The position numbers were made by a program, and so were the translations under genes. The notes under the pieces are model-generated. The model saw only the letters and a program-made list of their open reading frames with translations, was not told where the DNA came from and ran no database searches. From contig NZ_STGG01000007.1 of NCBI RefSeq assembly GCF_005222695.1, positions 1-33,773 on the forward strand: 33,773 nucleotides of DNA, in the 5' to 3' direction. Position 1 is the stretch's first letter. Each line of letters begins with the position of its first letter. Of this stretch, positions 1 to 6,927 are shown piece after piece. The stretch is from Massilia sp. HP4. GTDB lineage: Bacteria > Pseudomonadota > Gammaproteobacteria > Burkholderiales > Burkholderiaceae_D.

Positions 1-72
1 CAGAGGCTGCATCAAACCCTGGGCTACCAAACGCCAGCCGCCGTCGATGCAGCATTCCGTGTGCTCAAATAG
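1..72 (+). CDS. IS3-family transposase OrfB, C-terminal 23 residues (cut by window edge)
   Basis: The frame open from base 1 reads QRLHQTLGYQTPAAVDAAFR and ends VLK at the TAG at 70-72. The R-x-H-x-x-LGY-x-TP pattern is the usual C-terminus of the DDE integrase-type OrfB of IS3-family elements, which cuts and joins the element ends. Only the tail lies in the window, so completeness of the transposase cannot be judged. The stop is followed within about 26 bp by what looks like the right end of the element. Confidence 0.8.
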   Translation, partial: QRLHQTLGYQTPAAVDAAFRVLK

Positions 73-98
73 ATGTCCGAGAAATCCGGACCACCTCA
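1..98 (+). mobile_element. Right end of an IS3-family insertion sequence
   Basis: The transposase tail stops at 72. The next ~26 bases contain the internal palindrome TCCG-AGAAAT-CCGGA and end in CCACCTCA at 91-98, which read from outside is TGAGGTGG, beginning with TG and ending in CA as IS3 ends do. From base 97 on the sequence joins the local repeat family, so the element boundary is placed at about 95-98. The left end lies outside the window, so terminal-repeat identity and target duplication cannot be checked. Confidence 0.6.
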
Positions 99-405
99 GG
101 TCTGACATTCGGACACGAACTCAGCCTTTGCGAGCTTGTCTCTGCTCTCGAAAAGCGCAGTGCAGTCCAGTTGGTGCCTGGTGATGGTCACAAAACCGCA
201 AAACCGGGGTCAGGTCTGACATTCGGACACGAACTCAGCCTTTGCGAGCTTGTCTCTGCTCTCGAAAAGCGCAGTGCAGTCCAGTTGGTGCCTGGTGATG
301 GTCACAAAACCGGGGTCAGGTCTGACATTCGGACACGAACTCAGCCTTTGCGAGCTTGTCTCTGCACTCGAAAAGCGCAGTGCAGTCCAGTTGGTGCCTG
401 GTGAT
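97..405 (+). repeat. Three direct repeat units of about 106-114 bp
   Basis: Units beginning CAGGTCTGACATTCGG start at 97, 211 and 317. Each continues through the same ~95 bases (ACACGAACTCAGCC, then TTTGCGAGCTTGTCTCTG, then GTGCAGTCCAGTTGGTGCC). Units 2 and 3 are preceded by GGGGT, while unit 1 is preceded by the IS end. Units 1 and 2 are nearly identical; unit 3 has at least one substitution (CTGCACTC for CTGCTCTC) and its 3' end diverges at about 406. An open frame crosses the units (171-404) but it only reads the repeat and is not called as a gene. Confidence 0.9.
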
Positions 406-596
406 TGTCGAGGTCGTGTCTGAATGTCAGACCTGACCCCGGTGTTGTGACCCCGGTGTTGTGGTGGACCTGACCCCGGTGTTGTGGTGATTGTCGAGGT
501 CGTGTCTGAATGTCAGACCTGACCCCGGTGTTTGGTTGGTGCCTGGTGATTGTCGAGGTCGTGTCTGAATGTCAGACCTGACCCCGGTGTTGATGA
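406..596. repeat. Three short inverted copies of the repeat core with partial duplications
   Basis: The 27-base block starting TCGTGTCTGAATGTCAGACC occurs at 414-440, 500-526 and 559-585. It is the reverse complement of the start of the direct units with one mismatch, so the patch forms a large imperfect inverted repeat. Between the copies are reiterated pieces of TGACCCCGGTGTTGTG, as if made by slippage or repeated recombination. No gene is supported between 73 and 596, and the pullulanase stop codon lies directly against the patch. Confidence 0.85.
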
Positions 597-3317
597 TTAG
601 TCGGCTACAAATACCACCGCTGTGCGCGCCGGCACCGTGAACGTCCCGCTGGCGCTGTCGAAACGCGCCTCGAGTGCGCGCTTGTCCGCCGCGCCGGCCG
701 CGGTATGCGCCGGATGCAGGCGCAGCTTCTTGCCGCGCAGGGCCGCATTGTCGATGGTGTGCTCCTTCTTGTCCACGTTCACCAGATAGCCCAGGCCGGC
801 GAAGTTCGCGCCCGGATAGTCCTGGCCGTCGATCCAGGCCGCCAGCACGGTCGGCACTTGCTCGGGGCCGGTGTTGAAGAAGCGCAGGCGCGCGTTGATG
901 TCGTCGGTCGTGCGCAGGCGCAGCAGGGTCGAGCTGGCGCGGATACCCAGCAAATCGCGGAAGGCGTCGCGCGCAAACGCGATGTCGGCGGGCGCCGGCT
1001 TGAGCGCGGCATTGGCCAGCAGCGGCTTGAACAACGGCCAGTCCTTCGCATTGTCATCCGCGGGAGGCAGGCCGGTACCGAAGAAGTTGTCCTGGTAGGT
1101 CCAGTCGAGGCGGTTGAACCAGTCGCCCGAATTGAAACTGTTGCGGTCCAGGGATTTCGAGCGCAGCACGTCGATGCCGGCGTGGTAATAGGCCACGCCC
1201 TGGCTGAAGGCATTGATCGCCATGCCCAGCACCTGCACCCGTGCGCGTTCGTTGGCGGTGGTGGCCACCGGCAGCTTGAGCGCGTTGATGTCGTACAGGG
1301 TCTGGTTGTCGTGGTTCTCGACGTAGTTCACCGCCTCGGCCGGCTGGCTGGCGTAGCCGGCCGGCTGGTTGCCGCCGTAGACGATGTCCTGCAGCTGGTG
1401 CACCTTGCCGTCGAAGGTCTGCAGGGGAAAGCTGCGCACCGAGCCGGCCAGGCCGACGCGGATCAGGTCCGCGGTGCGCAGCAGATCGTTGGGATTGGCT
1501 TCGCCGCCCAGCGCGTTCGGGTCATACACCAGGCCGTTGATATAGCCTTGCTGGCGAATCACGATCTCGCCCGAGTCGCCTGGCGAGCCGCCGCGTACGG
1601 CATCGCGCGCGCGGTCGCTGAAGGTGCCGATGCCGGTGCCGTTCAGGGACAGCTGCGAAGCCTGCACGAAGCGCGCGCCATCCTGTACTTCGCCGAAGTT
1701 CCAGCCTTCGCCGATCAGCTGCACATGGCGTCCGGCGGCCTGGTCGACCTCTTTCTGCAGGCGCTCCATGGCCGCGCGCGGCTGGTGGCCCATCAGGTCG
1801 TAGCGGTAGGAGTCGATCTTGTAGTGGCGCGTCCACAGCACCGACGAGTCGATCATCAGCTTGGCCATCATCGTGTTCTCGGTGGCCGTGTTGAAGCAGC
1901 AGGTCGAGGTCTCGATGGCGCCTTTCGCATCCAGCCGATGGTAGTAGCCGGGCACCACGCGGTCGAGGATCGATTTTTCTTCCTGGCCGGCGATGAAGGT
2001 GTGGTTATAGACCACATCGGTGCCGACGCGCAGGCCGGCCTTGTGCAGGTTCATCACCATCTCGCGGAACTCGACGATGCGGCGCGCGCCGTCCTGCGGG
2101 TCGCTGGCATAACTGCCTTCGACCGCATTGAAATGCTGCGGGTCATAACCCCAGTTGAAGCAGTCGGTATGGGCCGTCTTGCGGATCAGGGCCTGCTGGC
2201 TTTCGCCGTCCGGCGCGCCGGAAGGCTGGGGCAGCGCGCAGCCGATTTCCGGGATGCTGCCGATGTCGTACACCGGCAGCAGGTGGATGTCGGTCAGGCC
2301 GGCCCTGGCCAGTGCGCGCAGGTGCTTCATGCCGTTCGAGTTCGTCTCGGAGAACGCGCTGTACTTGCCGCGCCTGGCTGCAGGGACGGTGTCGTCGATC
2401 AGCGAGAAGTCGCGCACGTGCAGTTCATAGATGACCATATCGGTCTGGGCCTGCACCGTGGCCGGCGGCCGCGTCGCATCCCAGCCCGCCGGCTTGAGGT
2501 GCGGCGCATCGAGGTCGGCGATGTAGCTGCGCTTCGAATCCGCATTCAGGCTGACCGAATAAGGGTCGGTGACCAGGTTGCGCACCAGGCCGGCGCCAGG
2601 CACGACGACGTCGACCGCGTACTTGTAATAGGTGCCGGACAGGTCGCGCGGCAGGCTGGTGCCCCAGGCGCCGGTCTTGTCGTCGAGCTTCATCGCATGC
2701 ACGGCGCCCGCCTTGCCCGTCGGGCCGTCATAGGTGCACACCGCCACCTGGCGCGCGGTCGGCGCCCACAGCCTGAAACCGGTTTTCTTGCCGGTCGGCG
2801 TGGCGCCGAGGTCGGGGATGGCCTCGGCGGCGGCGTACAGGTCGTCGAGCGCGCCGGCCGACTGCACCAGGGTAGCGGCGACCACGGCGCCGCTCGCATC
2901 TTCCTGCACCAGCACCAGTTGTTCGCGGTGCAGGGCCGGCAGGCGGGCGAGGTCGGTATCCAGCACGCGCAGGGTCGGGCCGGCCGCCACCCACTTGAAG
3001 CGCTCGGCCGCGGCTTGCGGCACGGCGGTAGGCGAGATCTCCAGCTTGATCGAACCGGCGGCGCCGGCGACTTTGTTGCCTGCCCTGGCGACGATCGATG
3101 CGGCAGGCGAGTGGTACAGGCGGAAGGTCGCATCAGGCGCGGCGCCGGGCCAGCGCACCAGGCGCTTGTCGAGCCAGACGGCGCGGGCATCGAGCTGCTC
3201 GCCATTGGCGTGCAGGACTTCCTGGAAGCCGGCGCTGTTGCAGATTTCAAGAGGGACCGCGGCATAGGCGGTCGAGGACAGGGAAGCCGCCACGAGGGCG
3301 ATATGAAGTTTGTTCAT
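597..3317 (-). CDS. pulA: Secreted pullulanase-type alpha-1,6-glucosidase (GH13)
   Basis: The product should cleave alpha-1,6 branch points of pullulan, starch or glycogen fragments. The 906-residue protein starts with a signal peptide (MNKLHIALVAASLSSTAYA), so it acts outside the cytoplasm. An N-terminal pullulanase-specific region is followed by a CBM48-like beta domain around 175-275, the YELHVRDFS segment typical of debranching enzymes, then the GH13 barrel. All four conserved regions are present: DVVYNHTF (near 435-441), YRYDLMGH with nucleophile Asp507, GEGWN with acid/base Glu537, and NHDN with Asp670. A pullulanase-type C-terminal beta domain follows. It lies 134 bp downstream of the POT transporter on the same strand; a strong hairpin without a T-run separates them, so co-transcription is possible. 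The Shine-Dalgarno sequence is weak. The family call is firm; exact substrate preference is inferred. Confidence 0.93.
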   Translation of the reverse strand: MNKLHIALVAASLSSTAYAAVPLEICNSAGFQEVLHANGEQLDARAVWLDKRLVRWPGAAPDATFRLYHSPAASIVARAGNKVAGAAGSIKLEISPTAVPQAAAERFKWVAAGPTLRVLDTDLARLPALHREQLVLVQEDASGAVVAATLVQSAGALDDLYAAAEAIPDLGATPTGKKTGFRLWAPTARQVAVCTYDGPTGKAGAVHAMKLDDKTGAWGTSLPRDLSGTYYKYAVDVVVPGAGLVRNLVTDPYSVSLNADSKRSYIADLDAPHLKPAGWDATRPPATVQAQTDMVIYELHVRDFSLIDDTVPAARRGKYSAFSETNSNGMKHLRALARAGLTDIHLLPVYDIGSIPEIGCALPQPSGAPDGESQQALIRKTAHTDCFNWGYDPQHFNAVEGSYASDPQDGARRIVEFREMVMNLHKAGLRVGTDVVYNHTFIAGQEEKSILDRVVPGYYHRLDAKGAIETSTCCFNTATENTMMAKLMIDSSVLWTRHYKIDSYRYDLMGHQPRAAMERLQKEVDQAAGRHVQLIGEGWNFGEVQDGARFVQASQLSLNGTGIGTFSDRARDAVRGGSPGDSGEIVIRQQGYINGLVYDPNALGGEANPNDLLRTADLIRVGLAGSVRSFPLQTFDGKVHQLQDIVYGGNQPAGYASQPAEAVNYVENHDNQTLYDINALKLPVATTANERARVQVLGMAINAFSQGVAYYHAGIDVLRSKSLDRNSFNSGDWFNRLDWTYQDNFFGTGLPPADDNAKDWPLFKPLLANAALKPAPADIAFARDAFRDLLGIRASSTLLRLRTTDDINARLRFFNTGPEQVPTVLAAWIDGQDYPGANFAGLGYLVNVDKKEHTIDNAALRGKKLRLHPAHTAAGAADKRALEARFDSASGTFTVPARTAVVFVAD

Positions 3318-3395
3318 GGTGGGTTGACGGCTCCGCCGTTCGCGCGTTCAAGCGGCCGGAAGAATACCGCCATGATTGGCAGTTGACAGGGAGTT

Positions 3396-3431
3396 GAACG
3401 CGTGGACGGCAAAGCCGTCCACCCCACGTTC
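3396..3431. repeat. Palindromic intergenic hairpin, GGC-NNN-GCC type
   Basis: GTGGACGGC (3402-3410) and GCCGTCCAC (3414-3422) are perfect 9-bp arms around a three-base loop. Outer GAACG and CGTTC extend the pairing after a short interruption. Close relatives sit at 30225-30255 and 33742-33762. There is no T-run, so this is not a typical intrinsic terminator; it looks like a dispersed small palindromic repeat between two same-strand genes. Confidence 0.75.
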
Positions 3432-3451
3432 AGTGCAGCGCGTGCATCACA

Positions 3452-5032
3452 TCACGCAGCGTTGCCGCGATAGTGATCGACCATCTTGTAGCGCGTCGCA
3501 TACCAGCCGAACGCGATCGCCGACAGTAGCGCGAAACCGGCAAAGAAATACATCTGCGCCGCCATCACGCCCATGCCGGTGCCTTCGATATACCCGACCA
3601 CCGACTCGTTCTTGACGCTCGCGTTCACGATCAGCACCCACAGGTTGCCGACCGTGACGGCCAGGTACCACAGCGCCATGATCACGCCCTTCATCGAGGC
3701 CGGGGCCTGGCTGTAGGCGAATTCGAGGCCGGTTGCGGAAACCAGCACCTCGCCCAGGGTCAGCAGCGCATACGGCGCGATCTGCCAGGCGATCGAGATC
3801 GGGTCGCCGCCGTCGATCGCGACTTGCAGGTTGCCCACCACGACCCAGGCCGCGGCCGACAGCACGATGCCGGTGGTCATGCGGCGCAGCGGCGTCGGCT
3901 CGAGGCCGAACTTGCGCAGCAGCGGGAACAGGGCGAAGTTATTGAAGGGGATCAGGATCATCACCAGCAGCGGATTCAGGGCCTGCATCTGGGCCGGGAT
4001 CACGTCAAAAGTCCAGCCGAAGACGCTCACCTGCGTCGTCATGGCATTGGCCTGCACGATCCAGGTCGAGGCCTTCTGGTCGAACAGCGACCAGAATGGG
4101 GTCACCAGCGCGAACACGATCAGGATGCGCAGCACGGCGCGCACGCCGTCCACCGCTTCTTGCGGATGCAGGCCGCGCGCGCGGTCGAGCTGCATCGAGG
4201 CGCCGATGCCGCCGAAGGCCATCAGCAGCACCAGTGCGGTACAGGCGCCGATCACGAAGCCCCATTGCACCGACATCGCCAGCGACACCACGGCTGCAAG
4301 CGCGCCGATGAGGGCCACGTTCAGGCCCGGACGGCCCTGGCCTGGGGCCTTGGCCAGCAGGGCGGTCTTGGCCACCTGCATGAAGGAGTGCGGGTTTGGC
4401 GGCGCCGGCGGCACGTGCACATACTTTTTCTTGCCGGCCCAGAACACCATGGTGGCGATGAACATCAGGATGCCGGGCACGCCGAAGGCCCAGGCCGGAC
4501 CGTAATGCATCAGCAGCAGTGGAATCGCGAGCGACGCGAAGAACGAGCCGAAGTTGATGATCCAGTAGAAGGCGTCGAACACCACCTTCGCCTTGTGCTT
4601 GTTGGTCTGGTCGAACTGGTCGCCCACGAAGGAGGCCACCAGCGGCTTGATGCCGCCCGAGCCGAGCGCGATCAGGAACAGGCCGAAATAGAAGCCATTG
4701 ACGTTGTCCTCGAAGATGGCCAGGCAGGCGTGGCCCGCGCAGTAGACGAGGCTGAGCCAGAATACCGTGTTGTACTTGCCAAAATAACGGTCGGCCAGCC
4801 AGCCGCCCAGCAGCGGGAAGAAGTACACGCCGATCACGAAGGTGTGGAACACGTGCTTGGCTTCGCCGGTGCGCATGTCTTCCGGCAGGAACATCAGGAG
4901 GGTCGTGATCAGGAAGGGTGTCAGGATGTTGCGCATCCCGTAGAAACTGAAGCGCTCGCAGCCTTCGTTGGCAATGATGTAGGGGATCTGCCGCGGCATG
5001 CGCCCGGAACCTGGTTTTGCTAGATCAGTCAT
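3452..5032 (-). CDS. POT/PTR2-family proton-coupled oligopeptide transporter (MFS)
   Basis: This is an inner-membrane symporter of the proton-dependent oligopeptide transporter family, which normally imports di- and tripeptides. The protein is very hydrophobic with about 12-14 predicted membrane spans. The first span carries the family's E-x-x-E-R motif (NEGCERFSFYGMRN), and later GSGGIKPLVASFVGDQF matches the POT signature region. The frame is open 28 codons further upstream, but the ATG at 5032 (MTDLAKPGSG) has AAGGAAG 5-8 bases before it and matches usual family length (526 residues), so it is chosen. It sits between pullulanase and alpha-glucosidase genes and shares the divergent control region with the latter. 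Whether it carries peptides or has been recruited for oligosaccharides cannot be told from sequence. Confidence 0.88.
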   Translation of the reverse strand: MTDLAKPGSGRMPRQIPYIIANEGCERFSFYGMRNILTPFLITTLLMFLPEDMRTGEAKHVFHTFVIGVYFFPLLGGWLADRYFGKYNTVFWLSLVYCAGHACLAIFEDNVNGFYFGLFLIALGSGGIKPLVASFVGDQFDQTNKHKAKVVFDAFYWIINFGSFFASLAIPLLLMHYGPAWAFGVPGILMFIATMVFWAGKKKYVHVPPAPPNPHSFMQVAKTALLAKAPGQGRPGLNVALIGALAAVVSLAMSVQWGFVIGACTALVLLMAFGGIGASMQLDRARGLHPQEAVDGVRAVLRILIVFALVTPFWSLFDQKASTWIVQANAMTTQVSVFGWTFDVIPAQMQALNPLLVMILIPFNNFALFPLLRKFGLEPTPLRRMTTGIVLSAAAWVVVGNLQVAIDGGDPISIAWQIAPYALLTLGEVLVSATGLEFAYSQAPASMKGVIMALWYLAVTVGNLWVLIVNASVKNESVVGYIEGTGMGVMAAQMYFFAGFALLSAIAFGWYATRYKMVDHYRGNAA

Positions 5033-5161
5033 CGACCGCTTCCTTGAAATGTCAAACAGACGCGATGCTATGCCGAGGGCGGCTCTCTTTGCAATAAAAA
5101 TATTGTTGTGAAACAAACGAGAAACATATCGACGTAGTTTAGTTACTCACGCAACGTTCGT

Positions 5162-5175
5162 GGAAACGTTTTCGA
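5162..5175. promoter_or_regulatory. LacI/GalR-type operator
   Basis: GGAAACGTTTTCGA is a near-perfect palindrome with the central CG that LacI-family operators share (half sites GGAAACG and CGAAAACG). It lies in the divergent region between the POT transporter and the alpha-glucosidase, about 100 bp upstream of the predicted alpha-glucosidase start of transcription. LacI-type repressors commonly control maltodextrin genes. No LacI-family gene is in the window. Confidence 0.6.
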
Positions 5176-5232
5176 TTTCTCAAGTCCTTGAAATACAAGG
5201 AGAAATGAGGAGTTTTTTGGAAATTGTCGGAA

Positions 5233-5261
5233 TTGTCAAGTTTTGTTGCGTCCTGTATATT
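5233..5261 (+). promoter_or_regulatory. Sigma-70 promoter for the alpha-glucosidase/glucokinase operon
   Basis: TTGTCA (5233-5238) and TATATT (5256-5261) are separated by exactly 17 bases, close to the sigma-70 consensus in otherwise GC-rich DNA. The predicted start near 5268 leaves a leader of about 20 bases before the ATG at 5290. The promoter position also argues against the further-upstream in-frame start at 5224. Confidence 0.65.
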
Positions 5262-5289
5262 GCCTAGAATTCCAAACCACGGACCAGCC

Positions 5290-6927
5290 ATGACCCAGAT
5301 CCCGACCACGACGAATCCGAACTGGTGGCGCGAAGCCATCATCTACCAGGTTTACCCGCGCAGCTACCTCGACACCAACGGCGACGGCATCGGCGACCTG
5401 GCAGGCATTACCGAGAAGCTCGACTACATCGCGAGCCTGGGCGTGGACATCGTCTGGCTGTCGCCGTTCTTCAAATCGCCGATGCGCGACTTCGGCTACG
5501 ACATCGCCGATTACTGCGACGTCGATCCGATGTTCGGCACCCTGGCCGACTTCGACCGCCTGGTCGAGCGCGCACACGGCCTGGGCCTGAAGATCATGAT
5601 CGACCAGGTGATGTCGCACACCGCCGACACCCACCCCTGGTTCGTCGAGAGCCGCGCCAACCGCGACAATCCAAAATCGGACTGGTATGTCTGGGCCGAT
5701 CCGCTCCCGGACGGCAATCCGCCGAATAACTGGATGTCGGTGTTCGGCGGCTCGGCCTGGCAATGGGACACCCGCCGCAAGCAGTACTACATGCACAACT
5801 TCCTGGTGAGCCAGCCGCAGCTGAACTTCCACAATCCGGACGTGCAGAAGGCCCACCTGGCGGCCCAGCGCTTCTGGCTCGAGCGCGGCGTCGACGGCGT
5901 GCGCATGGATGCCTGCGTGTTCCACTTCCACGACCGCCAGCTGCGCAGCAATCCGCCGGCGCTGGTGCGCGACACCTCGACCGTGACCGACGTGAACCCC
6001 TACGGCATGCAGGCCCACATCTACGACAAGACCCAGCCCGAGAACATCGCCTTCATGGAAAAGCTGCGCGCGCAGCTGGACGAATTCGGCGCGATCTCGA
6101 TCGGCGAGATCAGCTCCGACGACGCGCTGGCCCAGATGGACGAATACATGGCAGGCGGGAACAAGCTGCACATGGCCTACAGCTTCAACTTCCTGACCCC
6201 CGTGTTCACCGCTACCCACATCCGCACGCAGGTCGAGGACTTCGAGCGCCGCGTCAGGCAAGGCTGGGCCTCGTGGTCGGTCGGTAACCACGACGCGATC
6301 CGCGTGATGACGCGCTGGGGCGGCCCGCAGGCCACGCCGGCCCTGGCCAAGGTGGTGCTGGCGATGCAGCTCTCGCTCAAGGGCACCCCTTGCCTGTACC
6401 AGGGCGACGAGCTGGCGCTGCATGAAGCAGACGTGCCGTTCGAACTGCTGCAGGACCCGTACGGCATCACCTTCTGGCCCGAGTTCAAGGGCCGCGACGG
6501 CTGCCGCACCCCGATGCCATGGCAGGCCGACGCGCCGCACGCCGGCTTCACCGAGGGCAAGCCATGGCTGCCGGTGGAGCCATCGCACGCCGCCGCCGCG
6601 GTCGACGTGCAGGACAAGGATCCCGATTCGATGCTGAACTTCCAGCGCCGTTTCATCGCCCTGCGCCGCACGCTGCCGCAGCTGACGCGCGGCGGGATCG
6701 CCTTCTTCGACGCGCCGGAGCCGATCCTGGCCCTGCGGCGCGACCTGGATGGTCACGCCAGCGTGCTGGCCGCCTTCAACCTGTCGAACGCCGAAGTCAG
6801 CTTCGATTGGCCGGCATCTGGCGGCGCGGCGCAGTTCGAGGCCGGCCTGGCGGGCAGCGCCCAGGCCGGCCGCGTGACCCTGCCGCCTTACGGCGCCTGG
6901 TTCGGCACCCTGTCTTCGGAGGCATGA
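5290..6927 (+). CDS. GH13 alpha-glucosidase (oligo-1,6-glucosidase/maltodextrin glucosidase type)
   Basis: A 545-residue enzyme expected to release glucose from maltose and short malto- or isomalto-oligosaccharides in the cytoplasm; no signal peptide is seen. The N-terminus WWREAIIYQVYPRSY followed by DTNGDGIGDLAGI is the classic start of GH13 alpha-glucosidases. Catalytic regions are DQVMSH, GVRMDACVF with nucleophile Asp207, SIGEISS with Glu273, and SVGNHD with Asp335. The ATG at 5290 is chosen because an earlier in-frame start (5224) lies upstream of the predicted promoter. The next gene, glucokinase-RpiR, starts on the stop codon (TGATG overlap), so the two are translationally coupled and glucose release is tied to phosphorylation. 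Linkage specificity (alpha-1,4 versus alpha-1,6) is not determined. Confidence 0.92.
   Translation: MTQIPTTTNPNWWREAIIYQVYPRSYLDTNGDGIGDLAGITEKLDYIASLGVDIVWLSPFFKSPMRDFGYDIADYCDVDPMFGTLADFDRLVERAHGLGLKIMIDQVMSHTADTHPWFVESRANRDNPKSDWYVWADPLPDGNPPNNWMSVFGGSAWQWDTRRKQYYMHNFLVSQPQLNFHNPDVQKAHLAAQRFWLERGVDGVRMDACVFHFHDRQLRSNPPALVRDTSTVTDVNPYGMQAHIYDKTQPENIAFMEKLRAQLDEFGAISIGEISSDDALAQMDEYMAGGNKLHMAYSFNFLTPVFTATHIRTQVEDFERRVRQGWASWSVGNHDAIRVMTRWGGPQATPALAKVVLAMQLSLKGTPCLYQGDELALHEADVPFELLQDPYGITFWPEFKGRDGCRTPMPWQADAPHAGFTEGKPWLPVEPSHAAAAVDVQDKDPDSMLNFQRRFIALRRTLPQLTRGGIAFFDAPEPILALRRDLDGHASVLAAFNLSNAEVSFDWPASGGAAQFEAGLAGSAQAGRVTLPPYGAWFGTLSSEA

Noticed and set aside
171..404. 77-codon frame in the repeat patch
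   Set aside because: It merely translates the repeat units and has no ribosome site or protein features.
97..590. Regularly spaced repeats resembling a CRISPR array
   Set aside because: The whole 106-114 bp unit repeats, with no short repeat separated by unique spacers, and later copies are inverted.
705..3386. Long open frame of 893 codons on plus, antisense to pulA
   Set aside because: Caused by GC-rich codon bias; the minus frame has full GH13 motifs and a signal peptide, while this one has only Arg/Gly/Ala/Val/His-rich sequence.
5224..5289. Upstream in-frame start of the alpha-glucosidase
   Set aside because: It lies before the predicted promoter -10 box, and the extra 22 residues are not typical of the family.
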